Shown here: one piece after another, positions 1 through 6,369 of the stretch
Numbering within the stretch: the stretch's first letter is position 1
Layout: every line of letters begins with the position of its first letter
Source of the DNA: Minisyncoccota bacterium
GTDB taxonomy: Bacteria; Patescibacteriota; Minisyncoccia; Minisyncoccales; Minisyncoccaceae
Direction: 5' to 3'
NCBI GenBank assembly: GCA_028704295.1
Contig: JAQVLF010000014.1
Location: forward strand, 2,131-15,784
DNA length: 13,654 nucleotides
Notes under the pieces: model-generated
What the model saw: the letters and a program-made list of their open reading frames with translations, nothing else
Told to the model about the DNA's origin: nothing
Databases searched by the model: none
Made by a program: the position numbers and the translations under genes

Positions 1-227
1 CTTAATGAATCTCCAGGATTAACGCCATTTATTGATGATCCCCAGTTAGGAGTGCCAGTGCTTTGAGTGGCATTACCTACTTCAAGAGGAGCATCAGATG
101 CACCTGTGTTGAATTCAGATGCAGCAAATACTACTCCGAAGGAGAAATAGTTGCAAAACCCTATAATTAACGCCATAAGCGAGAATAGGAATTTCTGCAT
201 AAATCTTTTATATATGTTTTTGACCAT
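1..227 (-). CDS. Exported surface protein, N-terminal fragment
   Basis: This open frame runs off the left edge without a stop, so only about 75 N-terminal residues are visible. It starts with a clear signal peptide: a basic n-region (MVKNIYKRF), a hydrophobic core (about residues 12-31, FLFSLMALIIGF onward) and a small-residue cleavage region (VFA-A) near residue 36. The mature part begins with Ser/Thr/Asn/Gly-rich sequence containing NPGDSL, which recalls the start of Ig-like or DUF11-like surface domains; that comparison is by eye. The start at 227 gives the signal peptide its positive n-region. An in-frame ATG at 200 would remove it and is less likely. Neither start has a Shine-Dalgarno sequence. 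The first line of the window is about 43% GC, above the operons further right. It lies downstream of the 338-1552 gene on the same strand and both products look exported. Family unknown. Confidence 0.7.
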   Translation of the reverse strand, partial: MVKNIYKRFMQKFLFSLMALIIGFCNYFSFGVVFAASEFNTGASDAPLEVGNATQSTGTPNWGSSINGVNPGDSL

Positions 228-302
228 ATTTTTTTATTTTACTTATTATTCTTTTTGTTTGCTCGCAAAAATTAAATAACTTTTGTGAAGAAACAAGGTT
301 AT

Positions 303-340
303 TAGAGAGGAGAAAAAAGTATGACTTTATCTCCTCTCTA
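303..340 (-). terminator. Long stem-loop at the stop codon of the 338-1552 gene
   Basis: A perfect 10-bp inverted repeat (TAGAGAGGAG at 303-312, CTCCTCTCTA at 331-340) encloses an 18-nt loop that can form a further 5-bp stem (AAAGT/ACTTT). The outer arm contains the TAG stop of the upstream gene. No U-run follows directly on the minus strand, so it is not a textbook intrinsic terminator. It could equally be a 3'-end stabilising hairpin. Confidence 0.5.
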
Positions 341-1552
341 CATGATGGGCGGTTTGGGTGATGGAATGTTGGTCTGTCCGCTGTTGGGATTATTGTTGCC
401 GCTTGTGGTGCTGGTGCCTGAAACAGGAATAGTCGTGGTTGCACTGGGATTGATGTTTGTCGCCATGCTTGCTGCAACGCTGTCAAGATAGTACTCGAAA
501 GAAGAGCCTGCCGGATAGACGAGGATAATAATGCCATCTGTGGCGATCTTCCACATGTTGCCATTATTTGCCCTCGTGGTTATTTGGTAGAAAGTCTTGG
601 CGTCTTCTTTAGATCCCTGGACTTTGACGTCGTTCTCGTAACATAGCGCATCTCCTCTGCTCGGGTCGCGGTAGAAGACATACTTGCTGCTGAACGAGTT
701 AGACTTGATTATGTCTCCTTGGGACTTGACGTTGGTCAAGTCAACATTGTCAATGCCGAGCTTGGTTGAGATGTAGTTTTCGATGGCGCTGTACTGCCAG
801 GGCGTAATACTGATTAGATTCTGATCCGTTAAGGTGAAGGTATAGTAACCTCTTGCGATCTCTGTTAAGGCAGTGAAAGGTGTATCCACCTTGATTGTGC
901 GTCCGTTGCTTTTTGCAATGCCTTCAATAGTGAGGATGTAGTTGCCTGGAGTGACGTCTTCTTTGAGATTCAGCACTGACTTGTCAGCTATACTCTTGAA
1001 GAAGTCTTCGTCATCGAGTTTCTTTCTATTGGCATCTGTGACATACGTTTCGGTGATCTCTACACCTTCGGCTTTACTCACTGTAACAGGATAATCACTC
1101 CCCGTAGTAACCCATGCTTCGGGCATGCCGACATCAATGTACGCCCTTGGATAGACCGTAAGGATTTTTTGATTAGCACGGCCGTCAACTTCGAGAGTGA
1201 TGACAGTTTCTCCTGGAGCCTTACCTGTAAAGGTAACTTTTTTACCTTCACCTGCAATAGTTCCGACTTGAGGATTGCTGCTGCCCCACCTGAAATAGTA
1301 GGTATCCGGGGACATCGTGCTTTTAGCTTCGATGTTTATGGTCTCACCGACTTCAAGCGAGTCACTCGCCTGAATATCGGGCTTTGTGCTGAGCCATCCT
1401 GGGAAGATGCCTCCCTGAGGGAACAGAGCCAGAATAGCAATTACTATTAAGAGCACTGCTAAGCCGACGATTACTCCTGAGATTGCTTTGTGCTTCTGCA
1501 TCCAGATGCTTGCAGAAGTTCCCCAGCGATTGAGTCTGTCTTTTATGTTCAT
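338..1552 (-). CDS. Single-pass membrane protein with Ig-like ectodomain
   Basis: A 404-residue protein of unrecognised family. Residues 1-23 are a basic cytoplasmic tail, 24-44 one transmembrane helix (ISGVIVGLAVLLIVIAI...), and the rest would lie outside. Residues about 57-135 look like a bacterial Ig-like (BIG2-type) fold, with the phrasing FRWGSSNPQVGTI and GETVITLEV. The middle (about 140-370) is unassigned. Residues about 370-404 are a low-complexity Asn/Ser/Thr/Pro tail of the kind seen on surface or linker segments. The start at 1552 is preceded by AGAAGGAGAAGAATA, a strong Shine-Dalgarno at good spacing; an in-frame start 36 bases earlier lies upstream of that site and is rejected. 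Two 60-base lines counted by hand inside the gene are 50% and 47% GC, against about 25% in a line from the 4837-5502 gene. That suggests a different history from its neighbours. A role in adhesion or surface display is only inference. Confidence 0.85.
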   Translation of the reverse strand: MNIKDRLNRWGTSASIWMQKHKAISGVIVGLAVLLIVIAILALFPQGGIFPGWLSTKPDIQASDSLEVGETINIEAKSTMSPDTYYFRWGSSNPQVGTIAGEGKKVTFTGKAPGETVITLEVDGRANQKILTVYPRAYIDVGMPEAWVTTGSDYPVTVSKAEGVEITETYVTDANRKKLDDEDFFKSIADKSVLNLKEDVTPGNYILTIEGIAKSNGRTIKVDTPFTALTEIARGYYTFTLTDQNLISITPWQYSAIENYISTKLGIDNVDLTNVKSQGDIIKSNSFSSKYVFYRDPSRGDALCYENDVKVQGSKEDAKTFYQITTRANNGNMWKIATDGIIILVYPAGSSFEYYLDSVAASMATNINPSATTTIPVSGTSTTSGNNNPNSGQTNIPSPKPPIM

Positions 1553-1606
1553 TATTCTTCTCCTTCTGATTTGAAAGATTTTCAACATCGATACATAATG
1601 AGATTA

Positions 1607-1718
1607 GTGGGCCCACCGTATCTCTACGGCAGATTCTTTTTCTTTGGGCAAAACAAATCAGCCCATTTAAAAGGATAAGATCAATCGAGAGTATAAAAGA
1701 AGAAAAAACTGCCGTAGA
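1607..1718. repeat. Palindrome and distant inverted repeat in the 1553-1765 gap
   Basis: The 213-base gap between the Ig-like gene and the ftsQ-like gene has no gene. It holds a 10-bp perfect palindrome GTGGGCCCAC (1607-1616), a 10-bp inverted repeat TCTACGGCAG (1623-1632) / CTGCCGTAGA (1709-1718) separated by 76 bases, and a small hairpin TGGGC/GCCCA (1645-1649, 1661-1665). A TATACT box read on the minus strand (1690-1695) lies between the long arms and could be a -10 element, though no good -35 is seen. The layout would suit a regulated leader or operator for the 338-1552 gene; the function is unknown. Confidence 0.4.
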
Positions 1719-1765
1719 AATTTTATTTCAATGAACTTTTACGACTTTAAAAATGATCGTTAATT

Positions 1766-2554
1766 TTATTTAATGACAACTTGCTCGCCAAACCTTAGAT
1801 CGATATAGTCGATATTGTCTACGTTATAATTTAGCTTATTTAAAATAATGCTCATTTTTTGGATTTGCCAATCTAAGTCCTCCTTAGGATCAAATACAAA
1901 ATCAATGCCTTTGTATTTTCCAAAAAATTTATCAACATAGATATCGAACTCTTTAATATCATTATTGTTTTTATACACGGTTATAATAGTAATAAGAAAA
2001 TCCTTCTTGGTCTTATTTGACCAAGCTTGAAGATTATCTTCATATTTTGCATATTCATTTACTTTAATGAAGCCCACTTCATCTTCTAAGTCTTTGATGT
2101 AAGTTGCATTTTTATCTAAAAGAACACATTTAACATCAGAACACCAAATACAGACCGGTGTTTTTTCCTTTACTTCGATTACGATTTTTTGTTGGAAGAA
2201 GTCTTTTTTAATATTGACATCTTCTATTTCTGGAAATTTTTCTAAAAGCAAAGAAATCTTTCCTTGAGATGGTATAAACAGACTTTCTGAAATCAGATTA
2301 TTACCCAAGATGTTTAATGACATTGTACCATCCCTTTCAAAATTTTTCAAGACCTCCTCTTTTGCTATTGTCTGAACGCCTAAAACAGACACTTCATTTA
2401 CTTGAAAATATGGAGAGAAGAAAAAAATGTAAGACAATCCTCCTCCAAAAACAAAGAACAAAAATGAAAACCAGAAAAGTTTTTTCTTAAAAAATGAATT
2501 TTTATTCCTCCTTGCAATTCTCTTTTTTGTTTTATATGGTCTTCTTTTTCGCAT
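1766..2554 (-). CDS. ftsQ: FtsQ/DivIB-type cell division protein
   Basis: A 262-residue bitopic membrane protein with FtsQ layout. Residues 1-25 are an extremely basic cytoplasmic tail, 26-46 a transmembrane helix, and about 50-130 a POTRA-like domain starting FQVNEVSVLGVQTIAKEEVL. A beta domain follows, ending in YIDLRFGEQVVIK, the DLR-x-G-x-VV pattern usual at the end of FtsQ. FtsQ/DivIB links early and late divisome components and binds FtsB/FtsL outside the membrane. The length is normal for the family. The start ATG at 2554 shares one base with the stop of the upstream femX-like gene (TAATG), and there is no Shine-Dalgarno, so translational coupling is likely. ftsA, ftsZ and murB/C, the usual neighbours, are not in the window. 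The family call is confident, but a general FtsQ-type POTRA protein cannot be excluded. Confidence 0.85.
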   Translation of the reverse strand: MRKRRPYKTKKRIARRNKNSFFKKKLFWFSFLFFVFGGGLSYIFFFSPYFQVNEVSVLGVQTIAKEEVLKNFERDGTMSLNILGNNLISESLFIPSQGKISLLLEKFPEIEDVNIKKDFFQQKIVIEVKEKTPVCIWCSDVKCVLLDKNATYIKDLEDEVGFIKVNEYAKYEDNLQAWSNKTKKDFLITIITVYKNNNDIKEFDIYVDKFFGKYKGIDFVFDPKEDLDWQIQKMSIILNKLNYNVDNIDYIDLRFGEQVVIK

Positions 2555-3585
2555 TAGAGATTTCTTTTAATTTTTCTCAGCTTTTCAAAAAGTCTAATTA
2601 AAGAGTATTTGCAAGTAATTTGAAAATCCTGTGCTTTTACATATTCTTTACTTAATCCGCCAAACCCTTTTTTAAATAATGTTAATCCTGCCCAGGGATG
2701 ATTCTTGTCATTAATTTCATTTTCTCTTGCAATTCCCCAGAAATTATATGTGTGACAGTTCCTTCTTTTAGCTTCTTTTATTGCTTCCCATTGAATCAAA
2801 TATGATGCAGGAATTTTAGGATACTTCTTAGATGACGCTCCCTGATGGTAGAAAGCAATATTTGACCAGAATATTATCATAGCTGATGCAATAACTTCTC
2901 CTTTGTATTTTGCATTTAATATTAATACTTCGTTATCTTCCTTAAAGGCATTGAGTTCATTTGTCAAGTATTTCGTTGAGAAAGGTGTGAAATTATGTCT
3001 TTTTGCAGTGATTTCATAAACTTCATTAAAATACTGTAAATCTTTTTCTTCGGTGCTTCTTTCAATTTCAAGATCGGGATTTTTCATTCCCTGCTTTATT
3101 AAATATCTTGTAGTCTTTCTCATTTCTTGAAGGATTTTTTCTTCGTCTTTATTAATATCTAACTCCCAAGTATATTCTGGATGAACATGCATAGGTGCAT
3201 TCTTAAATCCCAAATCCTTAAATATTCTTTTATTATCTTCGCTATTAATTAAAATTGGAGCTAATCTGATAAAATCTGCTTTTTCTAAAACAGCAATTTC
3301 CCTTAGTTTAGCTAATGTGTCCTTTATAACTCCCCTAGCTTCTACCCCTTCTTTTATTATTGGCCCCATAGGTACTAGAAGATATGTTCCCCTTCTTGCC
3401 ATAGTTTTGATTATCAAAAATACAGCAATTAAGTCCGAATTGCTATATAATCCCATTCTCCAAATCTTATCACCCATTTTTTCATTAAAAACTCCCCAAT
3501 TATATGAATGGGTAAAAGTTTTTTCTTTTGCATTTAAGCAGAAGTTTTCCCAGGTTTTCTGATCAATATTTTCTTTTATTTGCAT
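2554..3585 (-). CDS. FemAB/FmhB-type aminoacyl transferase
   Basis: A 343-residue soluble protein of the FemAB family (two fused GNAT-like domains), which transfers amino acids from aminoacyl-tRNA to the peptidoglycan stem peptide or a lipid-linked precursor. N-terminal sequence THSYNWGVFNEK and LVPMGPII, a central EEKILQEMRKTTRYLIKQG segment, and the C-terminal YNFWGIA (about 280-286), HPWAGLTLFKKGFGG (about 296-310) and EYVKAQDF signatures all fit. Some members carry a coiled-coil insert between the domains; here only the charged helix around residues 145-185 is seen. The start ATG at 3585 lies just a few bases below a TATAAT box and has no Shine-Dalgarno, suggesting a leaderless or near-leaderless mRNA. 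It overlaps the ftsQ-like gene by one base, which ties bridge or precursor aminoacylation to division. The amino acid used and the acceptor cannot be read from the sequence. Confidence 0.88.
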   Translation of the reverse strand: MQIKENIDQKTWENFCLNAKEKTFTHSYNWGVFNEKMGDKIWRMGLYSNSDLIAVFLIIKTMARRGTYLLVPMGPIIKEGVEARGVIKDTLAKLREIAVLEKADFIRLAPILINSEDNKRIFKDLGFKNAPMHVHPEYTWELDINKDEEKILQEMRKTTRYLIKQGMKNPDLEIERSTEEKDLQYFNEVYEITAKRHNFTPFSTKYLTNELNAFKEDNEVLILNAKYKGEVIASAMIIFWSNIAFYHQGASSKKYPKIPASYLIQWEAIKEAKRRNCHTYNFWGIARENEINDKNHPWAGLTLFKKGFGGLSKEYVKAQDFQITCKYSLIRLFEKLRKIKRNL

Positions 3586-3594
3586 TTATAACTA

Positions 3595-3623
3595 ATTATA
3601 CAAAATTTTTGAAAAAAGTGGAA
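3595..3623 (-). promoter_or_regulatory. Promoter of the femX-ftsQ operon
   Basis: Read on the minus strand: -35 TTCCAC (3618-3623), 17-base spacer, consensus -10 TATAAT (3595-3600). The expected start of transcription is near 3588, only about three bases before the ATG at 3585. The -35 is weak (TT and A match consensus), which fits a need for an activator at the repeats directly upstream. Confidence 0.65.
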
Positions 3624-3655
3624 GTACTTTTAACTTGCTGTACTTTTAACTTGCT
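3624..3655. repeat. Tandem 16-bp repeat abutting the -35
   Basis: Two exact head-to-tail copies (3624-3639 and 3640-3655) of a 16-bp unit, plus strand GTACTTTTAACTTGCT. They begin at the base next to the -35 hexamer of the femX-ftsQ promoter. The position suits a binding site for an activator or an AT-rich UP-like element; a chance slippage duplication is the alternative. Confidence 0.8.
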
Positions 3656-3674
3656 ATATTTTATGCCTAAAATA

Positions 3675-3702
3675 AATCCGCATATTTAATATGTTGCGGA
3701 TT
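3675..3702 (-). terminator. Hairpin, probable terminator after the DUF4015 operon
   Basis: An 8-bp stem AATCCGCA (3675-3682) / TGCGGATT (3695-3702) with a 12-nt loop; the inner bases CATATT-T-AATATG can form an alternative stem. On the minus strand the stem is followed by TTTATTTTA. It lies about 100 bases past the stop of the 3801-4844 gene and just upstream of the femX-ftsQ promoter, so it probably separates the two transcripts. Confidence 0.55.
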
Positions 3703-3734
3703 CTATTTTATAGTAACAATTAAAGCAAATATAT

Positions 3735-3766
3735 ATACGCTCTTCATTTTATACGCTCTTCATTTT
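3735..3766. repeat. Second tandem 16-bp repeat
   Basis: Two exact adjacent copies (3735-3750 and 3751-3766) of ATACGCTCTTCATTTT on the plus strand. On the minus strand each copy carries ATG AAG AGC GTA. The upstream copy closes at once with TAA; the downstream copy opens a 14-codon frame ending at 3703. The unit length equals that of the repeat at 3624-3655, but the sequence is different. Confidence 0.8.
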
Positions 3767-3800
3767 CAATAATTATATATAAATTTTTTATAGAATTATT

Positions 3801-4844
3801 TCACTGAAGGCCTTCTTTAATATACTTATTTTGAGAATTCCAAAGCATATATCCATGATAATTTTCTAGAAGCGCATCTTTAGCAGCCTTAATTTGCTTC
3901 TGTATCTCATCTCGATCATATTCGTATCCCAAAAGATCAAAAGCTTGAAGCCAAGGCCTTAAGTTGGTAATTTTTTTATTGGCTTCGGCTAAAGATTTAT
4001 ATACAACCTCATAAGGATATTCTGAGGGGTTTAAATATCCTTGAAAGCCGCTTGCATAATGGGATGGATAAACCATTGGACAGACAAAATCAAAATATTT
4101 TCCCGCGTCTTCAATGTTTTGCCCCACCCCAATATCGTCTGACAAGGTTGTTAATCCAAATAAGTCCGCTGAAATTTTAATACTTTTAAGCTTATCTCTT
4201 AAATATGAATAAAATTCTATCATTGTCTCCCTCTTTGTTTTTTCTTCATTGAAGAAAGGATAATTAATATTTGTTAGATCTCCATCTGTTGGAAATCTAA
4301 TATAGTCAAAATTAATTTCGTCAAAGCCTAAATTCCATGCCTTCTTAGCAATTTCTATATTATAATCCCAAACCTCTTTTGAGCTTGGATCAACCCATGA
4401 CAATCCTGTGTATGTTTTCCATAAATCCCCTTGCTTATTTTTTATTGCAAGGTTATTTCTATTTGAAGATAATTTAGGGTCTTCAAATGCAGCAATTCTA
4501 GCAATTGAATAAACATTATTTTCATGAAGCCTTTCGATTATTTTATCCATGTAAATCCAATCCTCGTCAAGATAGTTTCTTCCTGAAAAATCCTTTACAT
4601 CTATAACAACTGAGTTGATTTCAGTATCTTCTATTAAATTTAATATATTATTCAATCTGTATTCGCTTGCCAAATATGGACCTGTTAAATAAATTGCATT
4701 TATTTCATCTGGTATTTCCTTTAATTGCTTTGTCGTAATTATTACTTCTTCTTCAGGACTTCCTTTATTAACTGAAATAAAAAAAGAAGCAATAAAAAAT
4801 ATGGCTAAAAGAGGAAAAAATATTATTAAAAAATATTTACTCAT
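3801..4844 (-). CDS. Membrane-anchored DUF4015 glycoside-hydrolase-like protein
   Basis: A 347-residue protein with an uncleaved signal anchor or signal peptide (hydrophobic residues 4-25) and a TIM-barrel domain of the DUF4015 putative glycoside hydrolase family (Pfam PF13200). Visible family phrases are AIYLTG (50-55), SVVIDVKDFSG (78-88), SWVDPSSKEVWDYN (149-162), GFDEINFDYIRFPTDG (173-188) and CPMVYPSHY (255-263). The acidic residues D175/E176/D180 near strand ends are plausible active-site residues, by analogy with other barrel glycosidases. It would act on the outer face of the membrane on an unknown glycan. Its ATG overlaps the end of the upstream TIM-barrel gene by 8 bases (ATGAGTAA), so coupled translation is likely. 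The length is near the family norm. The substrate is unknown; a glycan-binding or non-catalytic role cannot be excluded. Confidence 0.85.
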   Translation of the reverse strand: MSKYFLIIFFPLLAIFFIASFFISVNKGSPEEEVIITTKQLKEIPDEINAIYLTGPYLASEYRLNNILNLIEDTEINSVVIDVKDFSGRNYLDEDWIYMDKIIERLHENNVYSIARIAAFEDPKLSSNRNNLAIKNKQGDLWKTYTGLSWVDPSSKEVWDYNIEIAKKAWNLGFDEINFDYIRFPTDGDLTNINYPFFNEEKTKRETMIEFYSYLRDKLKSIKISADLFGLTTLSDDIGVGQNIEDAGKYFDFVCPMVYPSHYASGFQGYLNPSEYPYEVVYKSLAEANKKITNLRPWLQAFDLLGYEYDRDEIQKQIKAAKDALLENYHGYMLWNSQNKYIKEGLQ

Positions 4845-5502
4845 TCATGATATAATTTATAGCCTTTAATTGAAATTCAATTGAATTATTTAATTCCATT
4901 GCGCAAAAATCAGAAAACAAACTTCTGTTGTATTTCTTCAAATAATCAAAATCTGAAACATCCTTTGCAAAATGATCGTCATAGCGTTTTTCTCCTTTTT
5001 CATTTATTCTAGTATAGTCTCTTGCAGCGCTAATATGATTGCAGCCGATTTTATTTCTTTTAATAATTTCTAAATTTGCTTTATATATATGAGGATTCAT
5101 TAACCTTTCATTCTCTAAATGTGATAAGTCAAGACAAATTCCTGCCCATTTCCTTATTTCGTTTTCGTCTAATATATGATGAACATTCTCAATATATATT
5201 TTATCTCTATATTTTGAATAGCTATATTTTAACGGATAATCTTTCTCTGTATGAATATTGAATCTTTGCGTATGGTAATTTTCAATTAAAAAATTAAGTT
5301 CTTCGATAGTCATATCCCCCCTTATATGCGCAAAGGGAATTTCTTTAATAGAAGTCGTTTTTAATTTTACCACGAGATCTTTTCTTTCTTTGAAATTCAG
5401 TCCTGTAAAAAACACACAGACTTTTTCAAGTCTAAGTGCTTTTACTTCTTCAATCTTTTGATTATAATCCACCAAAGTTGTTATTGTTGGATATATTTTC
5501 AT
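4837..5502 (-). CDS. Small xylose-isomerase/EndoIV-like TIM-barrel protein
   Basis: A 221-residue soluble protein. I read it as a member of the AP-endonuclease-2/xylose-isomerase-like TIM barrel superfamily because the metal-ligand types occur in the expected order: H59 (AHIRGD), H84 (NIHTEKD), E105 (YIENVHH), D125 and H128 (CLDLSHL), H156 (CNHISAA), D175/D176-H177 (YDDHF) and E203 (AMELN). It is short for the superfamily, which usually exceeds 250 residues. The reaction could be sugar-phosphate isomerisation or epimerisation, or cleavage at abasic DNA sites; the sequence alone does not decide. The gene lies 2 bases after ebfC and overlaps the DUF4015 gene by 8 bases, so the three are one transcript. 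The fold is inferred from motifs by eye, not from a search. Confidence 0.55.
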   Translation of the reverse strand: MKIYPTITTLVDYNQKIEEVKALRLEKVCVFFTGLNFKERKDLVVKLKTTSIKEIPFAHIRGDMTIEELNFLIENYHTQRFNIHTEKDYPLKYSYSKYRDKIYIENVHHILDENEIRKWAGICLDLSHLENERLMNPHIYKANLEIIKRNKIGCNHISAARDYTRINEKGEKRYDDHFAKDVSDFDYLKKYNRSLFSDFCAMELNNSIEFQLKAINYIMNE

Positions 5503-5504
5503 GA

Positions 5505-5762
5505 TTAAAATCCAAATCCGCCCATTGATTGAGCCTGCTTTGCCATTTCAAGCTTTGCTGCATTCATTGCATCGTTTAAGCAATCTTTTAATTTCTTTTC
5601 TTGTTCAGATATTTGAAGTTCTGGATTTAACTTGATATCCAAAATATCCATTTTTAAATTCAAAGTCACTGTAATTCCATTCTTCTCTTTAGTGACTGTC
5701 TGTTTTTTTAATGATGATTCAAAATCTTTTAATTGCTTTAATTGTTTAAATTTGTCAAACAT
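5505..5762 (-). CDS. ebfC: YbaB/EbfC nucleoid-associated protein
   Basis: An 85-residue protein of the YbaB/EbfC family, small dimeric DNA-binding proteins that coat the nucleoid. Typical features are MFDKFKQLKQLKDFESSLKKQ at the N-terminus, a central beta segment (GITVTLNLKMDILDIKLNPEL), the helix KKLKDCLNDAMNAAKLEMAKQ, and a Met/Gly/Phe-rich tail (SMGGFGF). The length is at the short end of the usual 90-110 residues. In many bacteria the gene sits between dnaX and recR; neither is here. Instead it heads a tight group with a TIM-barrel gene 2 bases downstream and DUF4015. The start has no Shine-Dalgarno; a possible -10 (TATACT, 5790-5795) lies upstream, but the TTGACA found there is 22 bases away, which is too far for a standard promoter. 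Confidence 0.9.
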   Translation of the reverse strand: MFDKFKQLKQLKDFESSLKKQTVTKEKNGITVTLNLKMDILDIKLNPELQISEQEKKLKDCLNDAMNAAKLEMAKQAQSMGGFGF

Positions 5763-5892
5763 AATTTTACTTTAATTTATTTTCTTACAAGTATATTTTT
5801 TCTTAAAATTTGGTTATTGTCAACTTTTTGTATATGAGACACCTATCATGCTTGTATTGTTCCATGAAAAATGAAGGGATCCCCACTTTCTA

Positions 5893-6369
5893 TTACTTAA
5901 CTTTTAAACATGCCTTGATAATTGATTTAACATTTGTCTCCAATCTATCTATTTCTTCGATTGAAAAAGCCTTTGCATCTAAAACCTCTTTTGGAAATCC
6001 AGTAGGTCTAGTAAGTTTATTTGCCTTGACTAAATAGTAAGGGATGTAACTGATAGGAAAAGGATAAGGTTTTGATCTAGTATTTAAAATAGGTTTTTTA
6101 GAAGATATTTTCACATATCCAATAAACTTAAGCTCGTCTACATAAGCTCCAACTTCCTCTAAAAGCTCTCTTTTTAAGGCTTCTTCGATTGTTTCATCTT
6201 CTTCGATATGTCCTCCGGGCATTTCCCAACCTCTTTGTGTTTTTGTTAAAACAACTTTGTCTTCATATTTTACCAATGCAAATACTGCGGAACATAATTC
6301 ACATGGAGGAAGATTGTCTGACAAATGAAATTCCCACGAAGTATTTTTATTCCAAACTCCCTTTATCAT
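5893..6369 (-). CDS. Nudix hydrolase
   Basis: A 158-residue Nudix-family pyrophosphohydrolase with a complete Nudix box, G(x5)E(x7)REUxEExGU, seen as GGHIEEDETIEEAL-KRELLEEVGA, about residues 53-75 with this start. The Mg2+-binding REL-LEE glutamates are present. The preceding RGWEMPGGH is the usual approach to the box. The substrate may be a nucleoside diphosphate linked to another moiety, including NDP-sugars, but nothing in the sequence fixes it. I chose the ATG at 6369; a TTG at 6381 would add four residues. It is the last gene of the serS-headed operon and overlaps the aminotransferase gene by 23 bases. In this context, NDP-sugar or nucleotide house-cleaning linked to envelope precursor synthesis is a reasonable guess. 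Confidence 0.9.
   Translation of the reverse strand: MIKGVWNKNTSWEFHLSDNLPPCELCSAVFALVKYEDKVVLTKTQRGWEMPGGHIEEDETIEEALKRELLEEVGAYVDELKFIGYVKISSKKPILNTRSKPYPFPISYIPYYLVKANKLTRPTGFPKEVLDAKAFSIEEIDRLETNVKSIIKACLKVK

Noticed and set aside
208..564. A 118-codon minus-strand frame overlapping the end of the Ig-like gene
   Set aside because: It shares most of its length with a better frame, has low-complexity content and no ribosome-binding site.
3624..3766. The two tandem repeats as a CRISPR remnant
   Set aside because: The units are only 16 bp, directly adjacent without spacers, and the two pairs differ in sequence; no cas gene is near.
5790..5826. TTGACA and TATACT upstream of ebfC as a promoter
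   Set aside because: They are 22 bases apart, outside the usual 16-19 spacing; a promoter is likely in this gap but this pair does not establish it.
5877..5884. GGGATCCC palindrome downstream of the Nudix gene
   Set aside because: It has no loop and no U-run, and an 8-bp palindrome alone is too little to call a terminator or operator.
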